Shown here: in pieces, positions 10,850-22,928 of the stretch | Layout: every line of letters begins with the position of its first letter | Numbering within the stretch: the first letter of the stretch is position 1 | NCBI GenBank assembly: GCA_022494885.1 | Contig: JAGVSM010004562.1 | Coordinates: forward strand, 310,001 to 374,000 | Origin: Micrasema longulum | Lineage: Eukaryota > Arthropoda > Insecta > Trichoptera > Brachycentridae | DNA: 64,000 nt | Direction of reading: 5' to 3' | Translations under genes and position numbers: made by a program | Notes under the pieces: generated by a model | Told to the model about the DNA's origin: nothing | The model's input: only the letters and a program-made list of their open reading frames with translations | Database searches by the model: none

Positions 10850-11457
10850 TCTGCCCACTCCAAAAACAGATGGACATAGCAGTCAATGAAATGGCACAAA
10901 TAGTAGCAAGATGCCTCAAACCAACAACACTGACTGATAAAATATATTCAATCATCAGAATAGCTCCACCACACATTCGAAGAAAAACAGCCGCAGAAGC
11001 AGAGAGGTGCAAACAAACCCACGATCCACACCTACACCAACCAACGGCCTCGCGTCTGAAACCTAGAAACAGTTTTATCAAAGCCACTTCCCCTGTTGAA
11101 TCCTTACAACAGCGGAGAGAAGAACTATAGCAACAGGATCTTAGAGCGAGTCCGTGGATGGATCCAAATGAGGGTATCCAAGGAGTTGAACACCTTCCAT
11201 ACGCCCTATGGATTGCCCTCAATAGACTACGGGTAGGTGTTGCACAATGTAAAAAAAAATCTCCAAAGGTGGGGGTACCTCTCTGGTGATGGTATATTGT
11301 GTGACCCAGGACGACAGCCACCTATTGACATGCCCGCTCATGGGTAAAGGCTGCACTCTTGGGAACCTAATTGTGACAAACGACAAGGCGATGTCTGTCG
11401 CCGCAATTAGAATGGCAGGATATAATCCAACCGGACACGCTAAGTAAGTAAGTAAGT
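10850..11457 (+). pseudogene. LINE C-terminal remnant with zinc-knuckle-like end and (TAAG)n tail
   Basis: The frame opens with KQMDIAVNEMAQIVARCLKP and IAPPHIRRKTAAEAERC, the PPHIRR block that follows the reverse transcriptase in a Jockey/CR1-type LINE. TAG at 11128-11130 replaces the expected Trp. The frame then continues SPWMDPNEGIQGVEHLPY, ALWIALNRLRVGVAQCKK, and, after a frameshift, LTCPLMGKGCTLGNL, the end of a C-x2-C-type terminal motif. The element ends with (TAAG)n at 11441-11457, the usual short-repeat tail. The minus-strand frames over this region are shadows. Confidence 0.85.
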
Positions 11458-11469
11458 ATATGTTTTCAA

Positions 11470-12715
11470 GGCAGAAGCCGACGATACAAAAAAAAATTTG
11501 AACCTTTTCAAAAGGCAAACGACAGAATGACCGTCATTCTTCATTTTATACTACAGATTATTATTATTCGTTAACAATTATGTTTAGTTTTATTCTGCTA
11601 TTAAGGAATTCCGTTTGGAAAAGGGGGGTTGAACGTAGAATATGGAGAGAACGCAGCCATATACCCCACCAAACAATAAACCAAATCTTACAAATATTTT
11701 TATTCGAGTATTACCATTTGGAAAATGTAACACAAGAGCACTTGCAGAAAACTCGCCCCTAAAGTGGTACATTTTTTGGGGTAGCAACGCGGAGAACAAA
11801 ACCTTAATACCGCTGAAATGTGCAATTACATTCCGTTCTTAATAACGCCACTTGCGTGGAAGTATGTGGGTGTTTCCTGCATTCCGACCGCGATGTTTAA
11901 CATAAGAATAGAGTGCGGTTCCCCCTTGTGAAACGCGAAATTAAAATGGACCGCGATATGCTCGTGGAATTAGATACTTAAGAACGCTTGAGACGTACAA
12001 TGTCTTTCATTCTCAGGCAAATGAAAGAAACTTTACCAATTAAGTAACAATACTTTTATCTGCGGAAGTAAATTACAAAAGTATTCGTCACATTAAAAGC
12101 GTCTTATACCCTTTAATCTTCAATGAAAAAGTTTTTTCAGATACCGCGGGTGTGTTGTGTGTTTAAATGTATAATTCGTTAACCAATTTCTTGTACTGGT
12201 ACTAATGTAATTAAATATATAATGCCGATGTTATGATGCCCGTCGGGAAATTAGTTTAATTAAGTTCATGCTCCTTTTACTCTGAAGTAAATTTGAACGT
12301 ATCTACTAAATATAATGAATCTCAAAGTCATTAGGGAGAACTAAAAAATATAACGAAAATGTCTACGTTCACATTCGTATATTCACACGATTCCTCAATA
12401 TTTATTATATTAATGTAACAATTTAAAAGACTGAAGTAAAAACATTACAAAACACAACAGTTTAAAGTGATATACCTAAATATAAAACGAATTTTTGATT
12501 AAATTCACGATCTATATTATATCTACAGCACAGCGCGTTATTACCTGTAAATGTTTATGTTCCAAATAATCTAAAATAATTATACCCGTGGGCTTCATAG
12601 TTTATTGATCGATGACACAGAGGTGTCAAAGAATTTCACATAAAATATAGTGTAACGACTTCAAGAAGCAAGTCAAGTTTTTCTATTGAATTCAACACAT
12701 TGTTTTATGCAAAAC
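11470..12715. other. AT-rich interval, nothing recognised
   Basis: Short overlapping frames on both strands (11580-11842) have no family motifs. No repeat partner was noticed. Confidence 0.5.
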
Positions 12716-12719
12716 ACGA

Positions 12720-12975
12720 GCACAACGTCTTGCAGTACATTTTCATCGTTCCTATTATAGAAATATGAATAACAAAGGAACGTAGCCCATTAAAAGATCA
12801 TAGGGCATGGTAACAATGAGACAGTCAGCCAGTCAGTCAATCAGTGAGTCCCAGAGCAGCCAGTTCAACACCTCATCGCCGTAACATTATTTTATTTATT
12901 TTTTATTCGCCATGTAATAAATACTAATTCAAAACGCAACCTCACTTATTCTGTTCATCACCAACTGGGACGGGA
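12720..12975 (-). repeat. Dispersed repeat, second copy of the 29510-29830 family
   Basis: The minus strand reads AGTCCCGTCCCAGTTGGTGA, GAGGTTGCGTTTTGAATTAG, TATTTATTACATGGCGAATA, ACTGATTGACTGACTGGCTG and CCCTATGATCTTTTAATGGG. It follows the same order of blocks as 29510-29830 with moderate divergence. Confidence 0.55.
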
Positions 12976-12979
12976 CTAC

Positions 12980-14450
12980 CTCACCATGATCCTATATACC
13001 TAATTTCTGAAAAAGTTTTTACCATAGAAGCCATGAATCGATGAAAGTAATCTACTGTAAAATATAGTAATGTATGAATAAAATGTCATTTAATTAACTG
13101 AATATAGTATTTTTGATATTACGATAAAAATGCAGTTCCACAATGAAATATCGGTTACTTATTAAAAACGAATAATGTATTTACAATATATATGTAAAGG
13201 TACGTGTGTGTTCCATCATAGATTGAAATTATAACTGAATTTACAAAAAAAAATACCTGTTAAATATGACAGATACTACTATATTTTTTTTATGAAAAGT
13301 CTTATGTAAAACGAAGATAAATAATAATAAAATTGATATGTCAATATTAAATCATAACTATCATTAATTTCGTAAATTAATTTGACACGTAGTTTCCAAA
13401 CGTAATTATAATACCAAATGTCTGTGTGTATCGGACACCAAAGCTGTTTGCTAACATTAGACTGCTAAATATTATTTCCATTATGCATACACCTACGGGC
13501 AGAAGGGTATTATTTTAACAAACATGCCAAAATATACACTCTCTGTAAAATTAGCGACGTGCATGCGGTTACGCGTTCATCTGATATACAATGTTTGCTA
13601 ATGAGTACATTTGAGTTCTAATTGTACTATTGGATTCATGTGTTTACAAAAATATTTATTTAGAATGCATACAGATTTGTTACAATTGTGGTCTTTATTT
13701 ACCAAGCGAAATAAACGAAGCCAAAACGGCTTTGGACCTTGTCAATTGCGTTACCAACAAATTGAGTATAGTGGTTTTTCGTAAGCACAACAAAAATGAA
13801 CATGGATTAATCACAATTATTTTGTTGCCCATGTTTGTCTTTGCGACACAATTTTACATTTTTTTATTCAGTTTCTTGTCCAATTGTTTCTTCATATAAC
13901 TGTTGTAATTGGCTGTATATATTTTAATAATAAAAATACGTGTATAGTTTTATTCCACTTTCATTGATAAATTTTTACCAGTGACCGGGTTTTGTCGTGA
14001 CCGACATCGTCGGACTGGTGGGAGGCTAAACAAATTTCTATATTACATACAAGTGCCAGCAGGGGTTGTTAATCATGATTTTGTATAATTATGGAAATAA
14101 AAGAGTTTAATTGAAATAATTTAAGAATAAGGTATTAAAAATTTTATGAATTTTGGATGTATATAATAAAACAGCTGTCAATTTTATAATTTTATAAAGT
14201 TTCATAATGTATATGTATTTTTATTTTATGTATAAACACTTTGAACACCGGCCGAATACACATAGAATGTACCCTGTGCCCGGCCCATTTTTGTGAAATT
14301 TCATGCTTTGTGAAGGGTTTCTTAAACAAGTCATAATTATGCAAATACTGGGTTAAATCAATTTTTACTTCTCATATTTATTTGAAACAATTTAATAAGT
14401 CATTTTTGTATGATAGTTTTGCCAACATTGGCCTTTATGTCTCACTCCTT
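12980..14450. other. AT-rich interval, nothing recognised
   Basis: The 89-codon frame at 13630-13899 ends in a hydrophobic stretch caused by T-richness and has no supporting context. Confidence 0.5.
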
Positions 14451-14455
14451 TTTTT

Positions 14456-14667
14456 GTGCTTTGTATTCCGGAGCCGTGGAAACAAATAAATAACCACGCG
14501 TTGTTTTCACAAAGTTTACCAGCAGTAAAAAAGTACTTATAAAAGTCACTAGATGTCAATAAAATGCACTTTTTTGAACAGCTCGTAAATCACATGAAAA
14601 CACGAGACTGGAACACAACGCGTGGTTATATAATCACGTGTTTACACGGCTCCGGGATACAAAGTGT
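14456..14667. mobile_element. Inverted-repeat element with CTTTGTATYCCGGAGCCGTG ends
   Basis: The left arm CTTTGTATTCCGGAGCCGTG, followed by AACCACGCGTTGT, is mirrored on the right (ACAACGCGTGGTTATATAAT, then CACGGCTCCGGGATACAAAG). The arms are about 50 bp around a 100-bp interior. No coding capacity. The total is about 212 bp. Confidence 0.75.
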
Positions 14668-14715
14668 TGAAACTATAACAGGGGCCGCTGGTTCGTAATT
14701 TTAACGACAGCCATG

Positions 14716-14731
14716 CCCCCGGGCCCGGGGG
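14716..14731. repeat. 16-bp GC-only palindrome CCCCCGGGCCCGGGGG
   Basis: A perfect palindrome of pure G/C lies about 50 bp downstream of the inverted-repeat element at 14456-14667, in otherwise AT-rich sequence. Confidence 0.85.
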
Positions 14732-15519
14732 TAATTAAGTGATTTTCTGAAAGCAAAATTCCCGGCAGACAATTCTTATTGAGTAGTATCATTATCTGTA
14801 TTTTAATGGATACAATAATGGGAAAAAAACCTGCGTTACCTGATCGTTAAATATTATTTTATCGGGGCAATTCTTTAAGCGGTTTATTTTTTAAATTTCA
14901 AGTGTATCTAATTTTTGACCTTTGCCGCATGTGCAAAGGAATTTAAAATTTTTATTTTTATCAAAAACATGATTTGACTCAATGCAAAAGTGGATAAATA
15001 TATACAAATATAAATCGCTGTATAAATAATAATTAAATAAACTTGCAAAACTTAAAATGTTCGGAGGTGATCAAAAGATTGTCTAACTAGATCCAAATAT
15101 CAATTCATTTAAATAAAAGATTGTTATCGTATTTATAATAATGCTTTAACTTTAGTTTAAGACAAAAATGAAAACAGTAAATTAGAAGAAATGTAGAGTA
15201 CCTATAAGTTTTAAAGTAGCTCAGTTTATCCATGGCACCCCCCACACTCTTCTTGACCTTGGCAATTGATCTGCGGAACGCAGGAAGATCCAGCCCAAGA
15301 AACTCCAAGTCACTGGAAGAGTTTACTGCACTGCACTTTCTTGACATTGAGGGATTAAAGTCATAGTTAAATTTGACATGCAAAAGATTATTGTTTCTAG
15401 TGCCACGGGGAGAAAACCAAAGGAGATTGTTTGTAACAGAGAAAACATATCATTTATTGAGTTCAGTATTTTAAAAATTATGTTTTAATAAAATATGTTT
15501 TGTTAACTATATACATATA

Positions 15520-15930
15520 CATTTTTTATTATTACATCTTTTATTTTGGTTTTTACTATGTTTTTTTTCTCTTTTTACTCGGTATTTTGTTATGTTTTTT
15601 TTTATATCCTCTTTGTTATACACATTTACGATTTTTTTTACTATGGCTTAAAATATGTTTTTTAGTAGGTATGTATTCTGTTTTTACTGCGCATTTTATT
15701 AAGTTTTTAAAAAAAATATATATTTTGTTTTATTAAACATGTTACATTTTTTACTATGTTTTTACTCAATTTTTCTTATGTTTTAACTGCATTTTTTACT
15801 TCATTTATAACTATGTTTTTACTATATTATTTATTTTGTTTTAACTCCATTTTAAACTATGTTTTTAAAACATTTTTTCTATTTTTTTTTATTATGTTCT
15901 TACTCCATTTTTTACTATGTTTTTCACTTT
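15520..15930. repeat. T-rich degenerate tandem repeat (TTTTTACTATGTTTTTACTCCA)
   Basis: Units of about 20-35 bp built from TTTTTACTATG and TTTTTACTCCATT recur many times over about 400 bp, with strong T-over-A strand bias. Frames at 15500-15736 and 15756-15947 encode Phe/Leu/Tyr strings because of the composition, so I do not call them genes. Confidence 0.7.
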
Positions 15931-15959
15931 GTCCACTAACTTTGTAACTGTTTCTATGT

Positions 15960-17395
15960 ATTATAAACAGTTTTTTTTACATATTTTTTAACTGTCTTAA
16001 AACGAAGTAAATAACACAAGTTAGATGGTCAAAGCAATTTTTTATAAACGAAAAATTTGTGTGTACAGAATATGATAAAAATAATAATAATACTAATAAT
16101 AGATTTCCATTATTTTATTTGGTAGAAGCAATGTGTTATTCTATGCAAAAAAAATTAATAAAAACAAAAACAACTTTATACTAATCAGTATAAACTAAAA
16201 AAAAAATGCCTGATTAAGACACACACCACAAAGCATTCTTTAACAGCGTAACATTATTAAACTGCCGTCATAATAAAGAAAGACGTTTCTACTTAAAACA
16301 AAAAACGGAGAAAATAAATATTTCGTCACTCGGAAATTGAAAAATTCGTTGTGTGAAAAATACTACAAAAATTAAGTATATTATTATGCGACAGTATGTA
16401 TTATGGTTTGTTTTAACGCATTATATTTATATTTATTAAAAAAAAGTTTACGTTATATATTTTAAAATTAACATTTTCATTTTCTTTTTAGTGAAAAAAA
16501 TACAAGAAAATATGTTAAACTGCAATGAAAAGACGTTTCTGGCTAGAAACGCCCATTTATTTAGTAATTTAGTAAATTTATTTCTTTCTCAGTGTTAATA
16601 TGCCTATGTGTTATTTTACTACACTAAATAAAATATACGTAACTAGCCATTTACTGCTTTTCAAACTAGTGACGCCGATCTAATAATCAATCAACTTCGA
16701 ATTTACCAGCAGATACGCCCATCTTAAATATAATTGAATACGAGTAGGTTAATTCATTTAAGATGTTAAAAACGAAATAGAAGAAAAAATAAGTCAATTA
16801 CCTTTTTTTTTTTACAAAACCAAGTATTTTATAACAATATATGTCAGTTTTTAACGTTTTCACGTTTTTAACCACATGCTTTGTTATTTCTAGTGCGCTT
16901 GACAAATGATATAATTATATGTAGATATCGCTCTACAGCTCGTTATAACAAGAGCTATGGTAACAATATCATAAAAGCAACTTATTTAAATGACGCTATT
17001 GTTAATATGTTTATTTACAAAGGATGACTTAAACACGGGAATATATATCCCATCTCATCACCATAGAATCTCAGTACTTATTCGTGCGCTTGATATTGCT
17101 GAAAAATGCTTTTGTTTTACAATCTGGGTCACGAGTGTAATAAAGAGGATGTATTCTCTGTTTATTTCATTCCTGTTTCACATTCACGCCGAAGTTACGG
17201 ACATAATACAATCATATTTATGAACGAAAGAACGTGTTCTATGTGAATGTACAAAACAAAAATGAAATACGCAGATGATTATTGTGACCCTCGGTGTTTT
17301 TTAAGTAACTTCATTAAGAAAAGTAAAGGTATTAAAATTTATAACGCGTGGTTATATTGATAAATTTTAATGCTTTTTAATTTTCAACAGCTAAA
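15960..17395. other. AT-rich interval, nothing recognised
   Basis: No repeats or coding signal. The 77-codon frame at 16990-17223 is unsupported. Confidence 0.5.
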
Positions 17396-17399
17396 ATTT

Positions 17400-17580
17400 T
17401 AAAAACCCACAATACCAAGAGTCAAACTAGAGGATGGGTTATGGCCGTTATGGGGTCTACCGCAAATTCAAAATTCGGGCATTGAAATTTCAGGTTTTTG
17501 GGAACCAAAATGTAAAATGTTTCCACGTACATTTAAAAACCATGATCCGGATTCAAATCAATTCGGAATATAATTATTAT
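17400..17580 (+). pseudogene. LINE C-terminal relic (RFLGPKIFN family), copy 1
   Basis: The DNA aligns with 47925-48085: AGTCAAACTAGAGGATG, AATTCGGGCATTGAAATTTC, AGGTTTTTGGGAACCAAAAT and CATGATCCGGATTCAA. The frame is broken by stops. An A-tract follows at 17583-17600. Confidence 0.65.
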
Positions 17581-18004
17581 TTAAAAAAAAAAAAAAAAAA
17601 ATTATTAAAATTTTTTAGTTTTTTTTTTACAATAAACATAAGAGGTAAAACAGAGTATTTAAAAAATAACTCAAATAACATAGCAATGGAATACATATTA
17701 ACAGTAAAAATAGTAAACTAAAAAATCGCACAAAGGCTAAGCCAGGAAATGTTGATGAATTTTTTCTCCTATAATAAATAGACAGGTATTATATTTTTGT
17801 GTAAAATAAGAAACAGAAAAGAAAATATTCTTTAAAATATTAAAAGGTATATTTTTATTTTAAAGTAATTAAAAATGAAAATTAAAAAAATATTGAAAAA
17901 ATATTCCTTGTTTTAAAAGAGTTAATATTTTTAGTTTGAATCCAGAATACTGCGTGTTTTTTCATGAAATATTATCAGTTTAATTGAAATTAACCATCAA
18001 CCAC

Positions 18005-18125
18005 ATTAAACTAAAGAGAAAAGAAAAACAGAGTCTCAAAGGTCATTGTCCAAGGAATTGAAGCTGTATAATGAGTTACCTGAAGAAATAAAAGAAACAG
18101 GCGTATATTTAAAATAACGAGTACT
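18005..18125 (+). pseudogene. LINE C-terminal relic (LKLYNELPEEIKE)
   Basis: The frame reads KRKTESQRSLSKELKLYNEL followed by PEEIKETGVYLK and a stop. SLxxxxLKLYNELPEEIK is the terminal signature of Jockey/CR1-group LINEs. No other part of the element is recognisable, and it may belong with the relic at 17400-17580. Confidence 0.6.
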
Positions 18126-18903
18126 TTGAGAAAATTAGTTCTCGAAAAATTTAGATAAAAAATAGTTATGTTTATATTAGTTCTTTAAATGTTATGAAGC
18201 ATAAATAAATATTAAAAAATGGCCAGTGGATTAAAGAGAGATGTCAGAATAATGATTTAAGATGTTGATAAATTTTTACGTGAAAAAAAATGATCCAGAT
18301 ATACTGAAATTCGAGTATTTATGCAGTACCCTATACATCACCAGGTGCAAATAGGAAAAGATGACGATGATACTTTTGTGTTTTTTTAGTTGATTTATTT
18401 TTTCGCAAGAACAAAGCGGTGTATCCATTTCAATTTTCACGCAAACTTAGTAACAGCAAGGCAACGCTGGAAAAACGAAACTTAATATCATTTTTGGCAA
18501 AGGCTGTATAATATGTTTACATATACAGAGGGATGCTAAGTGTGTAGATTGTGTAGCATATGCAAAACATGAGCAGATTGCATGTATTTTACTTTACCCC
18601 TGTTAGTAATGTTATGTAATGGCAGAATGGAAAAAAGGAATGATATTCAAAAATATTACCAGTAGAACATGTTTGTTTAATGTACTAGCAGATTATGTTG
18701 TTTTACCCAGTGAAATATGAATCTCTTAAAACGGTACAAAAATATCACAACCGGGCATTTAAAAAAAAAATGAATGTTTTTTTGTCTTGATAAAACTTTC
18801 GATTGGTTAATTAATGACAAGAGTTTATTTTTACATTTGTACTATACACAAATCGAATGAATAATTAAATACCTTTCATTGTTCATTATTCCATGTCCGC
18901 TCC

Positions 18904-19527
18904 CTAGTTGGAGCATATGGTGTCCACAAAGATCCTCCAAGCATCTTTGTCGGCTGCTAGCTTTTGTGCATCCTCTCAAGTCAGGTTTGCGTCCTGTAGT
19001 TCTCACACGAACTGCCGACGAACAGTCAGCAGTGGGCGTCCAGGACGTCGAGAACCTGATGCCTTGTAAAGTAGGCAAGCGCGGTTGAGGCTCTCGGGAG
19101 GCATCCGCAGCACATGGTCTAGCCCGCTTGATGACAGTTGTCACCGGAGTTTGCTGCGTCCGTTCTCTAATTATTTCATTCCTCACAAAGTCCAACCACC
19201 GCACACCCACTATTCTTCTGAGACACCTATTCTCAAAACTCAGAATTTTGCTGCTTTGGGCCCTGGTGAGGTGCCACGATTCGCGTTCGTAGAGGAGAAC
19301 AGGTGTTATGCAGGCGTTATATAGGCGGCATTCGGTTTTCACTGAATGAATATCCGATTTCCAGACAGCTTTTATACTATTGAATGTGGCGCCTGCAATT
19401 TCTAGCCGCACTCCCAGTTCTTTTTGAAAGCTGCCATTTTCCGTAACATATACTCCCAGGTATATGAAACTCATGTTCTTTCGATAACTTGGTTTGACAG
19501 TCAGGGTATTTAGGGTATCAAGGCATG
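18904..19527 (-). pseudogene. LINE reverse transcriptase C-terminal remnant (SWHLTRAQSSKIL family), best copy
   Basis: Read on the minus strand from about 19527, the frame gives LNTLTVKPSYRKN, then FIYLGVYVTENGS (the KYLG-type thumb motif), then VWKSDIHSVKTECRLYNACI, PVLLYERESWHLTRAQSSKI and ENRCLRRIVGVRW. A frameshift lies near 19135. The true C-terminus continues in another frame as DHVLRMPPESLNRACLLY, GRPLLTVRRQFV, a stop, then DKDAWRIFVDTICSN and the final stop at about 18904. The catalytic YxDD domain is missing, so the copy is truncated. Relatives of this C-terminus occur in many invertebrate non-LTR elements. Clade assignment is uncertain. Confidence 0.88.
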
Positions 19528-19529
19528 AA

Positions 19530-20860
19530 ACATCTTTTACTCAAAAATGTTTACAAATCGCAGAAATTTACTGTAAAAATCAGTGTTAAGTACAAACTAG
19601 TTTGATAACAAACGTATATAGTTCGTCTTGAAACCGTGAATTTATTGCGTGACTAGTTTGACGATAATATTATTTCTAAAATGGTCCTGTAATTGTAGCT
19701 ATTGAATTATTTCTATGCTCTACGGAAATAATCCAATAACTCTTGAAGCTAATAAGCCAATTTAACACCCACCATTTCAAACATAACGCTAGATTTGTTA
19801 GAAAAAATCTCAGCTAGTCGCAGAGGATATTTTTTGTCGGATTTCATTTGCAAAAAGTAAATGTGCATATATTTATCATTTTGAACTCAATAAACACATA
19901 CTAATTTCAACAAATCTTTGCATCCGCTTCAATTTAAAGTTGTATCATGCTTAATTAAACACACGATAGATTTACACAAAATATCGAAATTTCACTGTTT
20001 TTTTTTTATATGTGATTAACTAAAACTAATAAAAAAAAACTTTTTAAAAATATTTTTAGTACAAACATTCAGATGTTACATCAAACGCATTAAAAGATAA
20101 GTCTCATATCAATCGAATATGATAATGAAATATGTGAATATATTGTGTCTTATATTTAATTGATAACATTTGACGTATGCCACACCCATACATATATTTT
20201 ATTTATTAGTTTACAAAATAAATTTACAAAAAACAGATAAACATACATACTCGAATATCCGGATCACAATCAAGACTGTCAAATTAAAACTTATCAGTTT
20301 TTTAACACAAACAGACTACACCCATGTTCCATTGAGCACAGATACAAAATACAAGAATAATTACAAAATGTTAATCAAATAAAAAAATATTTGGTATCAT
20401 CGCCAGATCAACTAAGGTTAGTACCTCGTACTTAGACCGGCAAATGTCTTATTGTAAATTCTGTTAACAAAATACAACTACATTTTCTAATTCTTTTAAT
20501 ATCTTAAAATTCAAAGAAAACCTTCCAGATAACGAGAATTGAAACAGAAACAGAAATAGTTTTTTGCAACATTTTTTTACTTCCTACAGTAGCCATTAAT
20601 TTCTTCGACTCCCCCGACGAATGACAATCACGTGAAGAAACGCGGCCAGTACTCTATATAGCTTGGCAGCACTTCCACATTTCCATGTTATAGGAGTTAG
20701 GCTGTTAACATGCAGCCCAGTTTATTAAAAAAAAAAAATTTTATTACGTTAGCAATTATGTCTTTGTTTAAACAAACACATTTCTATAATTTGTTGACTA
20801 CTATTCTCCATCTCATAATTACCATGCACATACATGCATATATATATATATAAAACACAT
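19530..20860. other. AT-rich interval, nothing recognised
   Basis: No coding motifs or repeat family. A (TA)n run lies at about 20838-20852, next to the foldback element. Confidence 0.5.
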
Positions 20861-20862
20861 AA

Positions 20863-21227
20863 AGGATGTTTTTGAAACCCTGTCACATCCAAAACCACGA
20901 TGATCAGTTCGAGCAAGAACACATATTGACACATTAAAATAAAAAAACGATTAAAATTTACAAAAATAAAATATTTAAAAAAACAAATGGTTGCTTACTT
21001 CTGCAGGGGACAAACGAGGAGGGGAGGAGGGAGTCTTCTATACCGTCAACCGCGCGGCGTCGCCCCTATCGCTTCTCCCCTGCAGAGGCGGCAACCATTT
21101 GTTTTTTTTAATACTTTCTTAAAAAAAAAATTTTTCGTTTTAAATATTTCTTCAAAAATGCTAATATGTCTTCTTGTCCATAATAGTCATTGTGCTTTTG
21201 GATGTGACAGGGTTTAAAGAACATCCT
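20863..21227. repeat. Foldback element with GGATGTT ends and GC-rich centre
   Basis: Outer ends AGGATGTTTTTGAAACCCTG and, inverted, CAGGGTTTAAAGAACATCCT pair, followed by TGTCACATCCAAAA on each arm. Inner arms ACAAATGGTTGC and CTGCAGGGGA are mirrored at 21076-21102. The arms are about 150 bp and diverged in their AT-rich middles. The roughly 65-bp centre is unusually GC-rich (CGTCAACCGCGCGGCGTCGC). No transposase is present. The short ORF at 20987-21217 is an artefact of the GC-rich core. Confidence 0.75.
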
Positions 21228-21494
21228 GTATACATATGTCAATCTTGATCACTCTCCAGGGAGTATAATACAGTTTTCGTCCACAAACATTTTAACATAC
21301 CCAATCGAAACATTTTCATTCACACTCTTTCTACAGTTAAAAAAACATATTTATAATATTTGACATTCCCTAATTGTTGTTCTGTCTCTTATAACTTATT
21401 TTTTCTTTATTGTATGTGAATTTATTTTTATCAATTCTTTTGTTTCTAAAATCGGTAAATAATTAACCTTCTTGTCCATCAACTGAAAGACGCC

Positions 21495-21560
21495 AAGGCG
21501 CAGTTAATTAGAATGCCATCTATGAAACTGGAGTCGCGGGTTCGATTCCAGTCTGTCGTA
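21495..21560 (+). mobile_element. tRNA-like SINE head, unassigned family
   Basis: AAGGCGCAGTTAATTAGAAT (A-box-like) is followed by GAGTCGCGGGTTCGATTCCA (a good B box) at a tRNA-like distance. The stems do not pair as a functional tRNA. An AT-rich tail follows. Confidence 0.55.
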
Positions 21561-22580
21561 AGAAAAAATCCATGGAATATTTCTTCTCATTTTTTATTTA
21601 TTTATTCGTATAAAGGACACATATTGCAAAAAAAATATTTTTTCTGGGTGTTAAGGATATTTTTCAAATTTTTTTTTGGTATTATACTTTTCCTACCTGC
21701 TGACAAGCCTTTAGAATAGACGCTAAGCGGGCTTTGATAAAAATCTACAATAGTTTTAAAAAACAATTTAATTTTTAACAAGTTTCGAAATCTTGTAAAA
21801 GTTGATTCCTGTGAAAGTACAAATATATTTTTTTACGTTGTCTATAAGATTTATTTTAGAAGCTAAACATTATTATCGTTTCTGATATTCCGATACGTAA
21901 GCTTTTCTATAAATTAATGGAACATTCCCATAAATGTTTTAGCTTTATGAACGACGTCTGCTCAGCCGTTCACTCTAGCGTTAACATTTTCGCAAATAGT
22001 TAATATGAATTTACATATTTCACATGTCTGAGGATAATAATTATTATACGCCGCTAGTATGTTCTATAATCAACGCAAACTGGCAGATGCTAATGCTATC
22101 CACAGCACAAACTTTTCGTGCTAGCAAAAATTATAAACCGCTCCCTAGCTCACATGTTTCGTGATTTGATTACCCACTCAAATTTTAGAATTCGTACAGC
22201 ACAATTATTATCAAAGAGTTAGCGTTGGAAATATGGAATCTGGTGGTTCCGAAAAACTTTTTTACTATCCTGTTTTGTTAAATATTTTCTTAATTAAGAA
22301 AACTTAATTCTTTAGAATAATTAAATGTATGTTTGCAAATTTGAAATACTACACAGAAAAAAAAACAATCAAATCAGTATATCGATTTTTGTACTATTTT
22401 TTATCACGTATAATGACACTTAAATAATACTTTTATAAACTTTTTTTTTTTGCCTCTAACTGATATAATTTTGAAACGCATTTATTTACTCAATGAAGTA
22501 TTTTATCTTAATTTATGTAGATCTATAAAGCATTATGTTATTCGATACAAAAAAATCTGTTTATTATATAGGTATCTACA

Positions 22581-22925
22581 TTAACACATTACAACACGGA
22601 TGGAGAATATTTTAGAAAAGTGAATATGGAAATCTAGACATTTACAGGACTTCTGACCTGTCAATGGCTGGTTTGAGTGGCTACTTTGCATACTGTGTAT
22701 GACTACATTCACAAATATGCCTATGCCTGAACATCCATATATCTTAAATGCTTCATCCATTTGTTGATTTTTAAAAGTTAAAGAGCTGAATCCTTTATTG
22801 TTTATTGTTGTAAAGTGATTTATCTGATCGAATTATTTCACACACTAGACAAGTCTGAAAATAATTAACCAATTTTTAAACTTCTCCTGAGACCGGATGG
22901 TTTTATTATAATATTTTGAGTTTGT
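22581..22925 (+). mobile_element. GGCCACT-family element, full-length-like copy
   Basis: The block TTACAACACGGATGGAGAAT, ACCTGTCAATGGCTGGTTTG and AGTGGCTACTTTGCATACTG is followed by about 220 bp that aligns with 54780-55000 (CATCCATAT, CCATTTGTTGAT, TTTAAACTTC). The first 130 bp match each arm of the palindrome at 23683-24045. It ends where the GGGCC element begins. Confidence 0.65.
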
Positions 22926-22928
22926 CCA

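Noticed and set aside
10806..11321. 171-codon minus-strand frame
   Set aside because: It is antisense to a LINE C-terminal remnant whose plus-strand motifs are clear (PPHIRRK, SPWMDPNEG).
15500..15947. Two hydrophobic plus-strand frames that look like small membrane proteins
   Set aside because: The Phe/Leu/Tyr strings come from a T-rich degenerate tandem repeat, not from selection for transmembrane segments.
18879..19324. Plus-strand frames of 69 and 79 codons
   Set aside because: Both are shadows of the minus-strand LINE remnant at 18904-19527.
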